Below, piece after piece: positions 37,710 to 45,824 of a DNA stretch of 64,000 nucleotides; position 1 is the first letter of the stretch; each line of letters opens with the position of its first letter. This DNA is from Sinomicrobium weinanense (lineage in GTDB: Bacteria > Bacteroidota > Bacteroidia > Flavobacteriales > Flavobacteriaceae): positions 1-64,000 of the forward strand of contig NZ_JAHKRR010000008.1 in the NCBI RefSeq assembly GCF_018863395.1. The letters are read 5' to 3'. The notes under the pieces were generated by a model. The model saw nothing but the letters and a program-made list of their open reading frames with translations, ran no database searches and was not told where the DNA came from. The position numbers and the translations under genes are program-made.

Positions 37710-39515
37710 ATGAAAAGATTTAAATATATAATAATAGCTTTCCTTCCGGTCTTGGCCTTTTTACAAGGATGTGAGACGACAGAATTGGAAAACCTGGACG
37801 ACCCGAACAACTTAGGGCCGGATCAGGCAGACCCTGCATTGCTATTCAATTCCATCCAGACCAATTACAGGGACGCAGTGACCACCTTTAACGACATAGG
37901 AGGCGACCTGGGCAGGATAGAATATATGTTTGGCAGGGTATACAGGGAAAATTATACCGGTAGCGCTTTAAATGGGCCCTGGGCCGATTTGTACAGTGAT
38001 ATGATGCCCGATATTACTACCATTGAAAACCTGAATGCCGATGGGTCTTTAAACTTCGTTCTGGGGGCCTCTAAAGCCATGCAGGCCCATATTATGATGT
38101 TATTGATAGATTATATGGGCGACATTGTCTGGACCGAAGCTAACAACCCTGCTGAATTTCCCAATCCGACTTTGGATGACGATGAGGCTGTTTATCAAGC
38201 TGCACTAAGCCTTTTGGATGAAGCTAAAGGCCTCCTTACCCAGGACAATAGTATTGTACTCGATATGTATTATGACGGGTCTGCTGAAAAGTGGGTTCGG
38301 TTTATCAACACCTTAAAAATGAGGGCATCCCTGACTTTAGGTGATTACCAGGCTGTTATAAATGCCAGCGATGTTATCGAAGCAGATGGTGACAATATGG
38401 TATTTGAATATGGCACCAATCAATTAGAACCGGATAACAGGCACCCAGATTACTCCACCGATTACACTGCATCCGGGGCCAACGAGTACCGTTCTAACTG
38501 GTTAATGAATTTAATGTTAGGCAATGAAGGCGATGTACTTAAAGAAGACGATACCATACCTGTAACAAGATTTGATGACCCCAGGAGGAGATATTATTTC
38601 TACAGGCAAAAAGAAGTAACCCCCGGAAATTCTACTTATCTGTTCTTTGAGGGTAACGGACAGTTCTTCATCTACCCGGACGACCTCGGAGGATCGAGTG
38701 TAGATGCCCAGACACTCATCTGTTCTACCCAGGAAACACCTGCGCATATCCAATTTACCCCGGATGAAGCCTACTGGTGTTCCAATTTCCTGGGCTATTG
38801 GGGAAGAACCCACGGTAATGCCGAAGGTATCCCGCCCGATAATTTTACCAGGACCGCCAGTGGTGTTTATCCCGCCGGAGGACGCTTTGATGACAACCTG
38901 GATTGGGTTGTTCTGAGTGCAGACCAGAGTGAATTAACCCTTTACGAAGCCGGGGTAGGTATAGGATTAGGAGCCGGTGGTGCCGGTATTGAGCCCATTA
39001 TCCTCTCTTCCTTTATAGAGTTTTGGAGGGCAGAAGCCTATTTTAAACTGGGCAACAACAGTATGGCCGCGGAGCATATGATGGAGGGATTGAAAGAATC
39101 TATTAACTATGTAGCCAGTTTTGGCCCGCGTGATGGTTCAGCCAACCTGTCATTTGCTCCAAGCGAGAAACACATCGAGGATTTTATTAATTCCAAAATG
39201 GACGAATTTACCAACGCAAGCAACTCCACTTCCCTGGGTTCCGATGGGTGGCCTACAACAAAAGATAAAATGGATATCATGGGAGAACAATTTTTCGTTG
39301 CCATGTATGGCGCTGGTGCCGATGCCTATAATTTTATAAGGCGAACCGGCTACCCGAGGACGTTGGCAAGGAGTATTGAGCCTAATCCCGGAACTTTCCC
39401 GAGATCATTGTTGATCCCCGCCAGTGAAACGGGAGCAAACGAGAACATTTCTCAGAAACAAGACCTTCAAACACAGGTATTCTGGGATTCAGGAGTTACT
39501 AATCCAGCGAACTAA
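37710..39515 (+). CDS. SusD/RagB-like surface lipoprotein 3
   Basis: A 601-residue SusD-like_2 type lipoprotein, lipobox cysteine C21 (LQGC), then DDPNNLGPDQADPALL. It is longer than locus 1's 481 residues, with an insertion around 280-390 that includes RRRYYFYRQKEVTPG and FTPDEAYWCSNFLGYWGR. The C-terminal region has the family's ISQKQDLQTQVFWDSG ending. Its frame is intact although the upstream partner susC is frameshifted, which favours a recent or reversible lesion in that gene. Confidence 0.9.
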   Translation: MKRFKYIIIAFLPVLAFLQGCETTELENLDDPNNLGPDQADPALLFNSIQTNYRDAVTTFNDIGGDLGRIEYMFGRVYRENYTGSALNGPWADLYSDMMPDITTIENLNADGSLNFVLGASKAMQAHIMMLLIDYMGDIVWTEANNPAEFPNPTLDDDEAVYQAALSLLDEAKGLLTQDNSIVLDMYYDGSAEKWVRFINTLKMRASLTLGDYQAVINASDVIEADGDNMVFEYGTNQLEPDNRHPDYSTDYTASGANEYRSNWLMNLMLGNEGDVLKEDDTIPVTRFDDPRRRYYFYRQKEVTPGNSTYLFFEGNGQFFIYPDDLGGSSVDAQTLICSTQETPAHIQFTPDEAYWCSNFLGYWGRTHGNAEGIPPDNFTRTASGVYPAGGRFDDNLDWVVLSADQSELTLYEAGVGIGLGAGGAGIEPIILSSFIEFWRAEAYFKLGNNSMAAEHMMEGLKESINYVASFGPRDGSANLSFAPSEKHIEDFINSKMDEFTNASNSTSLGSDGWPTTKDKMDIMGEQFFVAMYGAGADAYNFIRRTGYPRTLARSIEPNPGTFPRSLLIPASETGANENISQKQDLQTQVFWDSGVTNPAN

Positions 39516-39526
39516 AAAAAAGGAAG

Positions 39527-40489
39527 ATGAAAAATATATTTAAAATCATAGCCATACTATTCGGCTTTTCGGTCCTCATATATTCTTGCGACAAAGACCC
39601 CGATAAGCCGGTATACGATCTTATTGAAAGCCCGGAAACCGGTGCCGTACTAAGAACCATTTCCATAGACAATAACCTGCTGGATGTTTTCAACCCGGAA
39701 TCTGCTTTTAAAGTGACCCTTGAGGAACAAGACGAAGAAAACGGAGCGCTTATGGAAAACATAGAGGTATTGGTGGCTTTTAACGACAGAACGCCAGATA
39801 ATGGTACCACTCCTCCTTCTGAGGCTATGGCCAAAACTATTCCAGCCTCAGATTTTTCGAGTGGCCCGATAGGGTTACCACGTGCTACCGTTAGTGTCAC
39901 TTTTGGTGAAGCTGTATCCGCTATGGGGCTTACTGAAGATGATTATGACCTTGGCGATATCATTGTTGTAAAATTTCGCCTTAATTTGACCGATGGCAGG
40001 AGTTTTGGGCCTGAAAGTAGCTCATCAGTACTTACCGGGATCTATTTCAACTCCCCATTCCAATACAACTCCCTGCTTTCGTGTACTCCTCCTCCCGGAG
40101 ACTATGTAGTAAAAATGTTTGATTCTTTTGGAGATGGTTGGCAAACCGACGGAGGTAATGGCGGAAGTGGTATTACCGTTGTCCTTGATGGTTCTACCAC
40201 CATAGAAGTAGGTATGTGTTCATATCATGAAGAAAGTGATTTCGAATGTACAGGGTGGCCAAGTGGCCAGGGTGAAAATGAATGTGGTGATCAATATTGC
40301 TTTTTTGAAGCAGAAGCCATCGTAACCATCCCTGAAGGCACTACAAGTGCAGCCTGGAACTTCCCGGGCGACCAGTATGGCGAAATACGGTTTGAAATCT
40401 ATGCGCCCGATGGTTCATTGGTCTTCGATTCCGGAGATTTCGGTGAAACCGGCGCCGGATTGCTTCCGTTTGTTGTTTGTGCAGATTAA
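39527..40489 (+). CDS. Accessory lipoprotein of SusCD locus 3 with FGDGW segment
   Basis: A 320-residue lipoprotein (lipobox cysteine C21, LIYSC). The first 185 residues resemble in layout the accessory lipoprotein of locus 1 and end in NSLLSCTPPPGDY. The C-terminal domain starts VVKMFDSFGDGWQTDGGNGG. It has an acidic, glycine-rich loop that may bind calcium, and several cysteines. Function unknown; it probably binds ligand at the surface together with SusD 3, whose gene ends 11 bp upstream. Confidence 0.6.
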   Translation: MKNIFKIIAILFGFSVLIYSCDKDPDKPVYDLIESPETGAVLRTISIDNNLLDVFNPESAFKVTLEEQDEENGALMENIEVLVAFNDRTPDNGTTPPSEAMAKTIPASDFSSGPIGLPRATVSVTFGEAVSAMGLTEDDYDLGDIIVVKFRLNLTDGRSFGPESSSSVLTGIYFNSPFQYNSLLSCTPPPGDYVVKMFDSFGDGWQTDGGNGGSGITVVLDGSTTIEVGMCSYHEESDFECTGWPSGQGENECGDQYCFFEAEAIVTIPEGTTSAAWNFPGDQYGEIRFEIYAPDGSLVFDSGDFGETGAGLLPFVVCAD

Positions 40490-40510
40490 ATTTCGAAAAT
40501 TAATACAAAA

Positions 40511-40636
40511 AAAGGAAACTGCTCATAAAAGAGGTTATTGAGTTGCCTATTTGGATTAGCGGCAATCAGAAGATGCATTTATATTCTCATATTACATATT
40601 TTGGCAATAACCAACCTTTTTAAGTAGTTTCCTTTG
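40511..40636. repeat. Long-range nested inverted repeat
   Basis: AAAGGAAACT near 40511-40520 pairs with AGTTTCCTTT near 40626-40635, and inside it GGTTATTG near 40533-40540 pairs with CAATAACC near 40605-40612. No gene is seen in it. It could be the end structure of the locus 3 transcript. Confidence 0.4.
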
Positions 40637-40641
40637 CTTTT

Positions 40642-40820
40642 AACAAAAGTTTTTTGGACAATGTCATTGCAAATGTTGGTGATGAGGTAGCCATGCTGTA
40701 TGCCTGAAACAGGATTTCCAGTGCTGCGACACGGGAAGATATTCCCCATTCCCTGAAAGCGAGGTATTACCTCCATACCAAACAGTATGAGCTGGCCCTT
40801 CAACATGTTAAAACTGGCTT
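40642..40820 (+). pseudogene. Decayed gene fragment, possibly SusD-like
   Basis: One frame reads FLDNVIANVGDEVAMLYA, then TGA, then NRISSAATREDIPHSLKARY and YLHTKQYELALQHVKTG before running into the rlmB promoter. The helical, TPR-like wording resembles the middle of SusD/RagB proteins. It has no start codon, an internal stop and no continuation, so it is a remnant. The family assignment rests on short resemblance only. Confidence 0.4.
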
Positions 40821-40830
40821 CTTTTTTTCA

Positions 40831-40838
40831 TACCTTTG
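40831..40838 (+). promoter_or_regulatory. Promoter -7 box of rlmB, very close to the start codon
   Basis: TACCTTTG matches TAnnTTTG but lies only four bases before the ATG at 40843. If used, the transcript would be leaderless or nearly so. Confidence 0.45.
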
Positions 40839-40842
40839 CCCC

Positions 40843-41586
40843 ATGCAAAATGACTATCAGATTTTCGGCATACGGGCCGTCATAGAAGCCATATCAGCCG
40901 GAAAGACCGTAGATAAGGTCTTTATTCAGAAAGGGCTTAAAGGAGCATTGTTCTCTGAACTGGAATCCCTTCTCCACAAGGAAAAGATCAATTCATCATA
41001 TGTTCCCCTGGAAAAGCTGAACCGCCTGGGCCATAAAAACCACCAGGGAGTTATTGCCAATATTTCCCCCGTGGCGTTCCATACGCTTGACGATCTTGTC
41101 TCAAGCACTATGGAATCGGGAGAAACCCCTTTATTCCTTCTCCTGGACCAATTGTCGGATGTGAGGAACTTCGGAGCCATTATCCGCACTGCCGAATGTA
41201 CCGGTGTACACGGCATTATCATACAGAGCAAGGGGTCTGCGCCCGTAACGGCCGATACGGTAAAAACCTCGGCAGGGGCTGTGTTCAACGTGCCTATTTG
41301 CAAGGTAGATCATATCAAGGACGCGGTCTTCTACCTCCAGGGATCCGGTATACAGGTGGTTGCTGCCACGGAAAAAACGGAAAATACGCTCTATGACCTT
41401 CCCCTTGCCACCCCAACAGCCATTGTCATGGGAGCCGAAGACAAAGGCATTTCTCCTTCTGTATTGAAATCGGCAGACCACAAGGCTAAACTTCCCATGT
41501 ACGGAAATATAGGGTCCCTGAATGTTTCAGTGGCCTGTGGTGTTTTTTTATATGAAGTGGTACGGCAACGAGAAAATAACTCCTAA
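40843..41586 (+). CDS. rlmB: 23S rRNA 2'-O-methyltransferase RlmB (SpoU/TrmH family)
   Basis: A 247-residue SPOUT methyltransferase. An N-terminal substrate-binding domain (QIFGIRAVIEAI at 6-17) is followed by the SpoU domain. That domain has motif 1 LSDVRNFGAIIRTAEC near 105, motif 2 IVMGAEDKGIS near 190 and motif 3 GSLNVSVACGVFLYE near 224. It probably methylates G2251 of 23S rRNA, but TrmH-type paralogues exist and the exact target is inferred. The start is the first ATG; the promoter box sits unusually close. Confidence 0.9.
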   Translation: MQNDYQIFGIRAVIEAISAGKTVDKVFIQKGLKGALFSELESLLHKEKINSSYVPLEKLNRLGHKNHQGVIANISPVAFHTLDDLVSSTMESGETPLFLLLDQLSDVRNFGAIIRTAECTGVHGIIIQSKGSAPVTADTVKTSAGAVFNVPICKVDHIKDAVFYLQGSGIQVVAATEKTENTLYDLPLATPTAIVMGAEDKGISPSVLKSADHKAKLPMYGNIGSLNVSVACGVFLYEVVRQRENNS

Positions 41587-41591
41587 ATTTG
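41584..41591 (+). promoter_or_regulatory. Promoter -7 box of kdsA
   Basis: TAAATTTG matches TAnnTTTG, overlaps the rlmB stop codon and lies 46 bp before kdsA. Confidence 0.5.
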
Positions 41592-41637
41592 CTGTTGTAT
41601 CAAAAAAACTGTCTCTTCCGGGAGAAAAACAAAAAGC

Positions 41638-42468
41638 ATGCTCATGAAAATAGAAGCGATCCCACAGATAAAACATACCGACGCAGGTAATTTTTTCCTC
41701 CTCGCAGGCCCCTGTGCCATCGAAGGCGAAGAAATGGCCCTGCGTATTGCCGAAAAAGTGGTTGGCATTACAGATAAATTGCGGATTCCCTATGTCTTTA
41801 AGGGAAGTTATAAAAAGGCCAACAGAAGCCGTATAGACAGCTTCACCGGTATCGGGGACGAAAAAGCCCTGAAAATACTCCGCAAGGTTTCCGAAACCTT
41901 CCATGTACCTACGGTCACAGACATCCACCAGGTGGAAGATGCCGCCAAAGCTGCCGAATATGTAGACATATTGCAGATCCCCGCATTCCTCGTCCGGCAG
42001 ACCGATCTCGTGGTCGCTGCGGCAAAGACCGGAAAAACCGTAAACCTCAAAAAAGGCCAGTTCATGAGCCCGGAAAGCATGAAACACGCCGTACAGAAAG
42101 TACTGGACTGTAACAACGAACAGGCTGTGATCACAGACCGGGGTACCATGTTCGGCTACCAGGACCTTATTGTCGATTTCCGGGGGATCCCCACCATGCA
42201 GCAATACGCCCCGGTGGTACTGGATGTCACCCATTCACTCCAGCAACCCAACCAGTCCAGCGGCGTTACCGGCGGAAGGCCGGATATGATAGAGACCATT
42301 GCCCGTGCAGGAGTGGTCAATGGCGTGGACGGATTGTTCCTGGAAACCCACTTCGACCCGGCCAATGCCAAGAGCGACGGTGCCAATATGCTTCATCTCG
42401 ACCACCTGGATAAACTGCTCACCAATCTGGTGGCCATCCGGAAGACTGTAAACAGCCTGGCATTATAA
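41638..42468 (+). CDS. kdsA: 3-deoxy-8-phosphooctulonate synthase KdsA
   Basis: KdsA condenses PEP with arabinose 5-phosphate to make KDO-8-P for lipopolysaccharide. The 276-residue protein has LLAGPCAIEG near residue 21, YVFKGSYKKANRSR near 53-66, DILQIPAFLVRQTDL near 112-126, NLKKGQFMSPESM near 138 and DVTHSLQQPNQSSG near 200. The start is either 41638 or 41644 (MKIEAIPQIKH), two codons apart; both are reasonable. Confidence 0.95.
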   Translation: MLMKIEAIPQIKHTDAGNFFLLAGPCAIEGEEMALRIAEKVVGITDKLRIPYVFKGSYKKANRSRIDSFTGIGDEKALKILRKVSETFHVPTVTDIHQVEDAAKAAEYVDILQIPAFLVRQTDLVVAAAKTGKTVNLKKGQFMSPESMKHAVQKVLDCNNEQAVITDRGTMFGYQDLIVDFRGIPTMQQYAPVVLDVTHSLQQPNQSSGVTGGRPDMIETIARAGVVNGVDGLFLETHFDPANAKSDGANMLHLDHLDKLLTNLVAIRKTVNSLAL

Positions 42469-42543
42469 AAAATCTCACACGGAGAGTTGCCTTATCGTAC
42501 ACAAAAAACTATCTTAGTGCTGCAATTCCTTAATTTTTAAGAT

Positions 42544-42708
42544 ATGAGCATCCTGAGAATTATTTTTGCCATTATCCTTCCACCCTTAGGGGTCTTTTTA
42601 ACCGTGGGGCTTAAAGGGGCGTTCTGGTTAAATATCCTTTTGACACTTTTGGGGTTTTTACCGGGAATTATCCATGCCGTATGGGTTATTGCCAAACATG
42701 ATAAATAA
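42544..42708 (+). CDS. YqaE/Pmp3-like small membrane protein
   Basis: A 54-residue open frame translated by hand: it begins MSILRIIFAIILPPLGVFLT and ends AVWVIAKHDK. Two hydrophobic helices with the ILPPLGVFL motif and the FLPGIIHAVWVI motif are diagnostic of the UPF0057/Pmp3 family, whose members respond to salt and membrane stress. Its stop codon TAA shares one base with the ATG of the next gene, so the two are translationally coupled. Confidence 0.88.
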   Translation: MSILRIIFAIILPPLGVFLTVGLKGAFWLNILLTLLGFLPGIIHAVWVIAKHDK

Positions 42709-43796
42709 TGGGGTTTCCGGAAATTACAGCCACCGTATTAGCTTCCGTTTTTATCATTTCCACACTGGCTTCGCTCGTTAAACGGGACAACTGGTGGATA
42801 CGGGTCTTTGACTTTCCCCGTTTGCAACTGTTTATCCTCGGCCTGATTGCACTCCCAACCTGCCTGGGCGGATTTAACTTCGACTCCCTTTTTCCCTATA
42901 TCCTTACAGGACTACTGCTTATTTGCCTCATATATCAGGCCTGTAAAATACTTCCTTACACACCGTTTTACAGGAAAGAAGTGATCCGTTTCAAAGGAAA
43001 AGAGGATGACACCAACCGTATCTCCATCCTGGTGAGCAATGTGCTTACCCCCAACAGAAAGGCCGGGAAACTGTTGTACCTGATCCAAAAGAAAAAACCG
43101 AATATCGTACTCACACTGGAATCCGATTCGTGGTGGCAGGAACAACTCGACGCCCTGGGAAAGGACTATCCGTATACGGTAAAGATCCCCCTGGACAACC
43201 TCTACGGGATGCATCTCTATTCCAATCTCGAACTGGAAGATACCAGGGTGATGTATCTCGTCAAAGACGATATTCCTTCCATAGAATCGTATGTTAAGCT
43301 GCCTTCGGGAAAGAAAGTAAAAATATACTGCCTACACCCTATGCCACCAAGCCCCACAGAAGACGACACTTCAACAGACCGGGATGCGGAGCTTCTCCTG
43401 GTAGGCAAAAAAGTAAGTGCAAAGGAAGAATCCGTATTGGTCTTTGGCGACCTGAACGACGTAGCCTGGTCTTACACTACCATATTGTTCCGGAAGATCA
43501 GCGGGCTAATGGACCCAAGGATCGGACGTGGAATGTTCAGCACCTTTCACGCCGGATATTTCTTTCTCCGATGGCCATTGGACCACCTCTTCCATTCCAA
43601 TGACTTTATGCTGAATCGCATAGAGAGGCTGCCAGGTATAGGATCTGATCATTTCCCCATTTATGGTGACCTCCAGTATAAGCCTATCGCCGAAAAAGTC
43701 CAGAAAGAACCGGAAGCCGATAGTGAAGATGAAAAACTGGCCCGCGAAAAAATAGACAGGGCCAAGCCTATCCGGAAAACCGTTAAAAACGTCTGA
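42708..43796 (+). CDS. Membrane-anchored endonuclease/exonuclease/phosphatase protein
   Basis: A 362-residue protein. Three hydrophobic segments fill the first 90 residues, followed by an EEP domain (about 100-330) with LTLESDSWW near 130, YCLHPMPPSP near 208, the metal-site GDLNDVAWS near 248 and the terminal GIGSDHFPIY near 310. A charged tail of about 40 residues follows. The catalytic domain topology (inside or outside) is uncertain. Members of this family cleave nucleic acids or phosphoesters; the substrate is unknown. The start overlaps the YqaE-like gene by one base. Confidence 0.85.
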   Translation: MGFPEITATVLASVFIISTLASLVKRDNWWIRVFDFPRLQLFILGLIALPTCLGGFNFDSLFPYILTGLLLICLIYQACKILPYTPFYRKEVIRFKGKEDDTNRISILVSNVLTPNRKAGKLLYLIQKKKPNIVLTLESDSWWQEQLDALGKDYPYTVKIPLDNLYGMHLYSNLELEDTRVMYLVKDDIPSIESYVKLPSGKKVKIYCLHPMPPSPTEDDTSTDRDAELLLVGKKVSAKEESVLVFGDLNDVAWSYTTILFRKISGLMDPRIGRGMFSTFHAGYFFLRWPLDHLFHSNDFMLNRIERLPGIGSDHFPIYGDLQYKPIAEKVQKEPEADSEDEKLAREKIDRAKPIRKTVKNV

Positions 43797-43876
43797 TCAA
43801 CTGCCTCCCGAGCAGGCCAAAGAGATATTCATATGAGTAAGCCCACTCATTTCAATACGATCACCTGGAGGTTAAA

Positions 43877-43888
43877 CCCGCTAGCGGG
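43877..43888. terminator. Palindrome between convergent genes
   Basis: CCCGCTAGCGGG is a perfect 12 bp palindrome in the 104 bp gap between the EEP gene and the convergent dehydrogenase gene. With short flanking A and T runs it may act as a weak two-way terminator. Confidence 0.35.
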
Positions 43889-43900
43889 ATTCAAAAAAGG

Positions 43901-45112
43901 TTAACTGGCAATCTCTCCCTCCACGTAGTCCTGTAAATACGAATACCTATCGGTGAGCTTGCCATGATGCGTCATCCTAGCGCGTTCGAGTATACCGTCT
44001 TCGTCCCCGTTGAAAAAGGCAGGCATTACATATTCCGTAAACATCTCCCCGAACCCTTCGCTGGCATCCCGCGGAAGCTCACAGGGCAGGTTGTCCACGG
44101 CCATGACCGCAATGGCTCCTTCTTCCCTGAAATCTGTTTCCCTGCCCGTGCCGGGATCATAACCGTAAACCGGGTCTGCAATGGTCGAGGCCCGGATGGT
44201 CGAAGCCACCGGCCCGTTGATATCACAGCTGATATCCGCTACCACCCTTATCTTAAAATCCGGGGATTTAGCGTCTTCTTGTGTAAAGATATATGGAGCG
44301 CCTTCACCGTAAAAATGCCCGGCCATATACAGGTCCGTTACCCTGGCAAAACGCATAAAATCGGAATCATATGCCCTGGGATTTTCGTAAAAGTCCTTAT
44401 AGGTCAATCTTCTCCCGTCTTTTCGTTTGTTGTAGTCCAATACGTCGATCTGGCAATAAACGGGTTCCGAAAAGGTCTTTTTCAGGTAATCTTCACACCC
44501 CACTTCCCTGAGTCCCATAGCGTCCAGTATTTCCTTAGCACCTCCTCCTACCCGGCCCTTTCCGGTGAGTACTATTTTAATACCTGGTAGCCGGGTATCT
44601 TTCAGGACATTGATAAGGGCCTGCCGGTCCGGCAGGGTCTCCGCCTTTGGCAATTCAAAACAGCCGGATTTCAGTCCGTATGCACGGATACCATTATACG
44701 CCCCTACAATACCGGCATATCGGCCAAAAGCCACAAGACGCTGGCCATTAGCACCGGTGATGACCTCATGGTCGTACAATTCGATGTTTTTATCCAGGAC
44801 AGCCTGTAACAATTTGCGGTTATAGGGTTGCTTTTTTATGGTGTGCGAAAAGAAAAAATACTTTTTATCCGGGATCAGGGCCTCCACAGGTACTTCTTTT
44901 ACGCCCAGAAGTACATCACAGCCCGAAACATCATCTGTGACTTCTATACCCGCATTTTTGTAATCCGCATCCCGAAACACCCGGATATCCGAACCTTCTA
45001 CCACCAATTCAACTCCGGGGAAAAGCTCCGTGGCTTTCACACAGGCATCCGGAGAGAACACAACTCTCTTATCGGGAGGATTTTTTCTTTCTTTGATGAT
45101 TCCGAACTTCAT
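43901..45112 (-). CDS. Saccharopine/alanine dehydrogenase-like oxidoreductase
   Basis: A 403-residue protein of the AlaDH/PNT and saccharopine dehydrogenase (NAD+, lysine-forming) group. The N-terminus MKFGIIKERKNPPDKRVVFS and the segment LLGVKEVPVEALIPDKKYFF (68-87) are typical of the substrate-binding half. The nucleotide-binding half starts IKIVLTGKGRVGGGAKEILD near 174. Later segments are VVADISCDINGPVASTI near 288 and IAVMAVDNLPCELPRDAS near 338. The exact substrate is not certain. It is transcribed convergently with the EEP gene and away from ssrA. Confidence 0.82.
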   Translation of the reverse strand: MKFGIIKERKNPPDKRVVFSPDACVKATELFPGVELVVEGSDIRVFRDADYKNAGIEVTDDVSGCDVLLGVKEVPVEALIPDKKYFFFSHTIKKQPYNRKLLQAVLDKNIELYDHEVITGANGQRLVAFGRYAGIVGAYNGIRAYGLKSGCFELPKAETLPDRQALINVLKDTRLPGIKIVLTGKGRVGGGAKEILDAMGLREVGCEDYLKKTFSEPVYCQIDVLDYNKRKDGRRLTYKDFYENPRAYDSDFMRFARVTDLYMAGHFYGEGAPYIFTQEDAKSPDFKIRVVADISCDINGPVASTIRASTIADPVYGYDPGTGRETDFREEGAIAVMAVDNLPCELPRDASEGFGEMFTEYVMPAFFNGDEDGILERARMTHHGKLTDRYSYLQDYVEGEIAS

Positions 45113-45207
45113 ATTTATAGATTTTTAACTTTTTGGCTTATCTTTTGTTTCAAATGTAACATTTGAGAATGTTCTTAGCAAGATTTTCAGGGAATAATTT
45201 TTTGTAG

Positions 45208-45215
45208 TACATTTG
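45208..45215 (+). promoter_or_regulatory. Promoter -7 box of ssrA
   Basis: TACATTTG matches TAnnTTTG about 53 bp before the mature 5' end of the tmRNA. Confidence 0.5.
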
Positions 45216-45268
45216 CACACTACTATGGCACCATAGTTGTTGTATCATAAAAAAGTTCTTTATGTACT

Positions 45269-45663
45269 GGGGTCGACCGGTTTTGACAGCAGGTCGAATT
45301 GAAATGTAAGCATGCAGAGCGCTGGAATACAGCTCTTAAATCTCATGTTTCACACCTTTTAAATGGCGAGAATAACTACGCTCTTGCTGCGTAATCTGAA
45401 TTATAGTAGGATTTAGCCACGTTTCCGCAAGGCGGAAAAGCGAGATGTCTCCGGAAAGCCCTTGTTGACGGCGGTCCGCAAGGAGGCACCATAAAAGTCA
45501 ACATAGAGATACTGTGGCTTTGGCAGTATTTCAAATCTTTAGAAGCTAAGCCTAAGGTAGGCGGTTTTCGGTCAGCCTTAGGTCGAAAAACAAACGAAGA
45601 CTAAGCATGTAGAAAGCATTTTAATTGCTTGTTTGGACGGGAGTTCGATTCTCCCCGACTCCA
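45269..45663 (+). ncRNA. ssrA: Transfer-messenger RNA (tmRNA)
   Basis: tmRNA rescues stalled ribosomes. The 5' end GGGGTCGACCGG pairs with the 3' end CGACTCC to form the tRNA-like acceptor stem. The T-arm GGGAGTTCGATTCTCCC lies near the 3' end. The CCA is not encoded (CTA follows the discriminator A). The tag reading frame at 45365-45394 encodes GENNYALAA and a TAA, the usual tag of this phylum. Pseudoknot-forming GC-rich hairpins lie between tag and tRNA domain. Confidence 0.97.
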
Positions 45664-45673
45664 CTAAACTGAA

Positions 45674-45713
45674 GAAAACCCTTATGAAACTGCGGTTTCA
45701 CAAGGGTTTTTTC
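45674..45713 (+). terminator. Rho-independent terminator of ssrA
   Basis: AAACCCTTATGAAAC-TGCG-GTTTCACAAGGGTTTTTT: a 15 bp stem with one mismatch followed by T6, ten bases after the tmRNA end. Confidence 0.92.
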
Positions 45714-45824
45714 ATTCTAACACAAAAGAGTTTATATCATTCCTTTATTAGACTTTTTAGTATTTGCATGCATTTTATTTATAAAAGACCATTGCAGAAA
45801 GTCTAAATCATAAAAACCCGAAAA

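Noticed and set aside
45620-45663. A separate tRNA gene
   Set aside because: The T-arm and acceptor end belong to the tmRNA; no anticodon arm is present.
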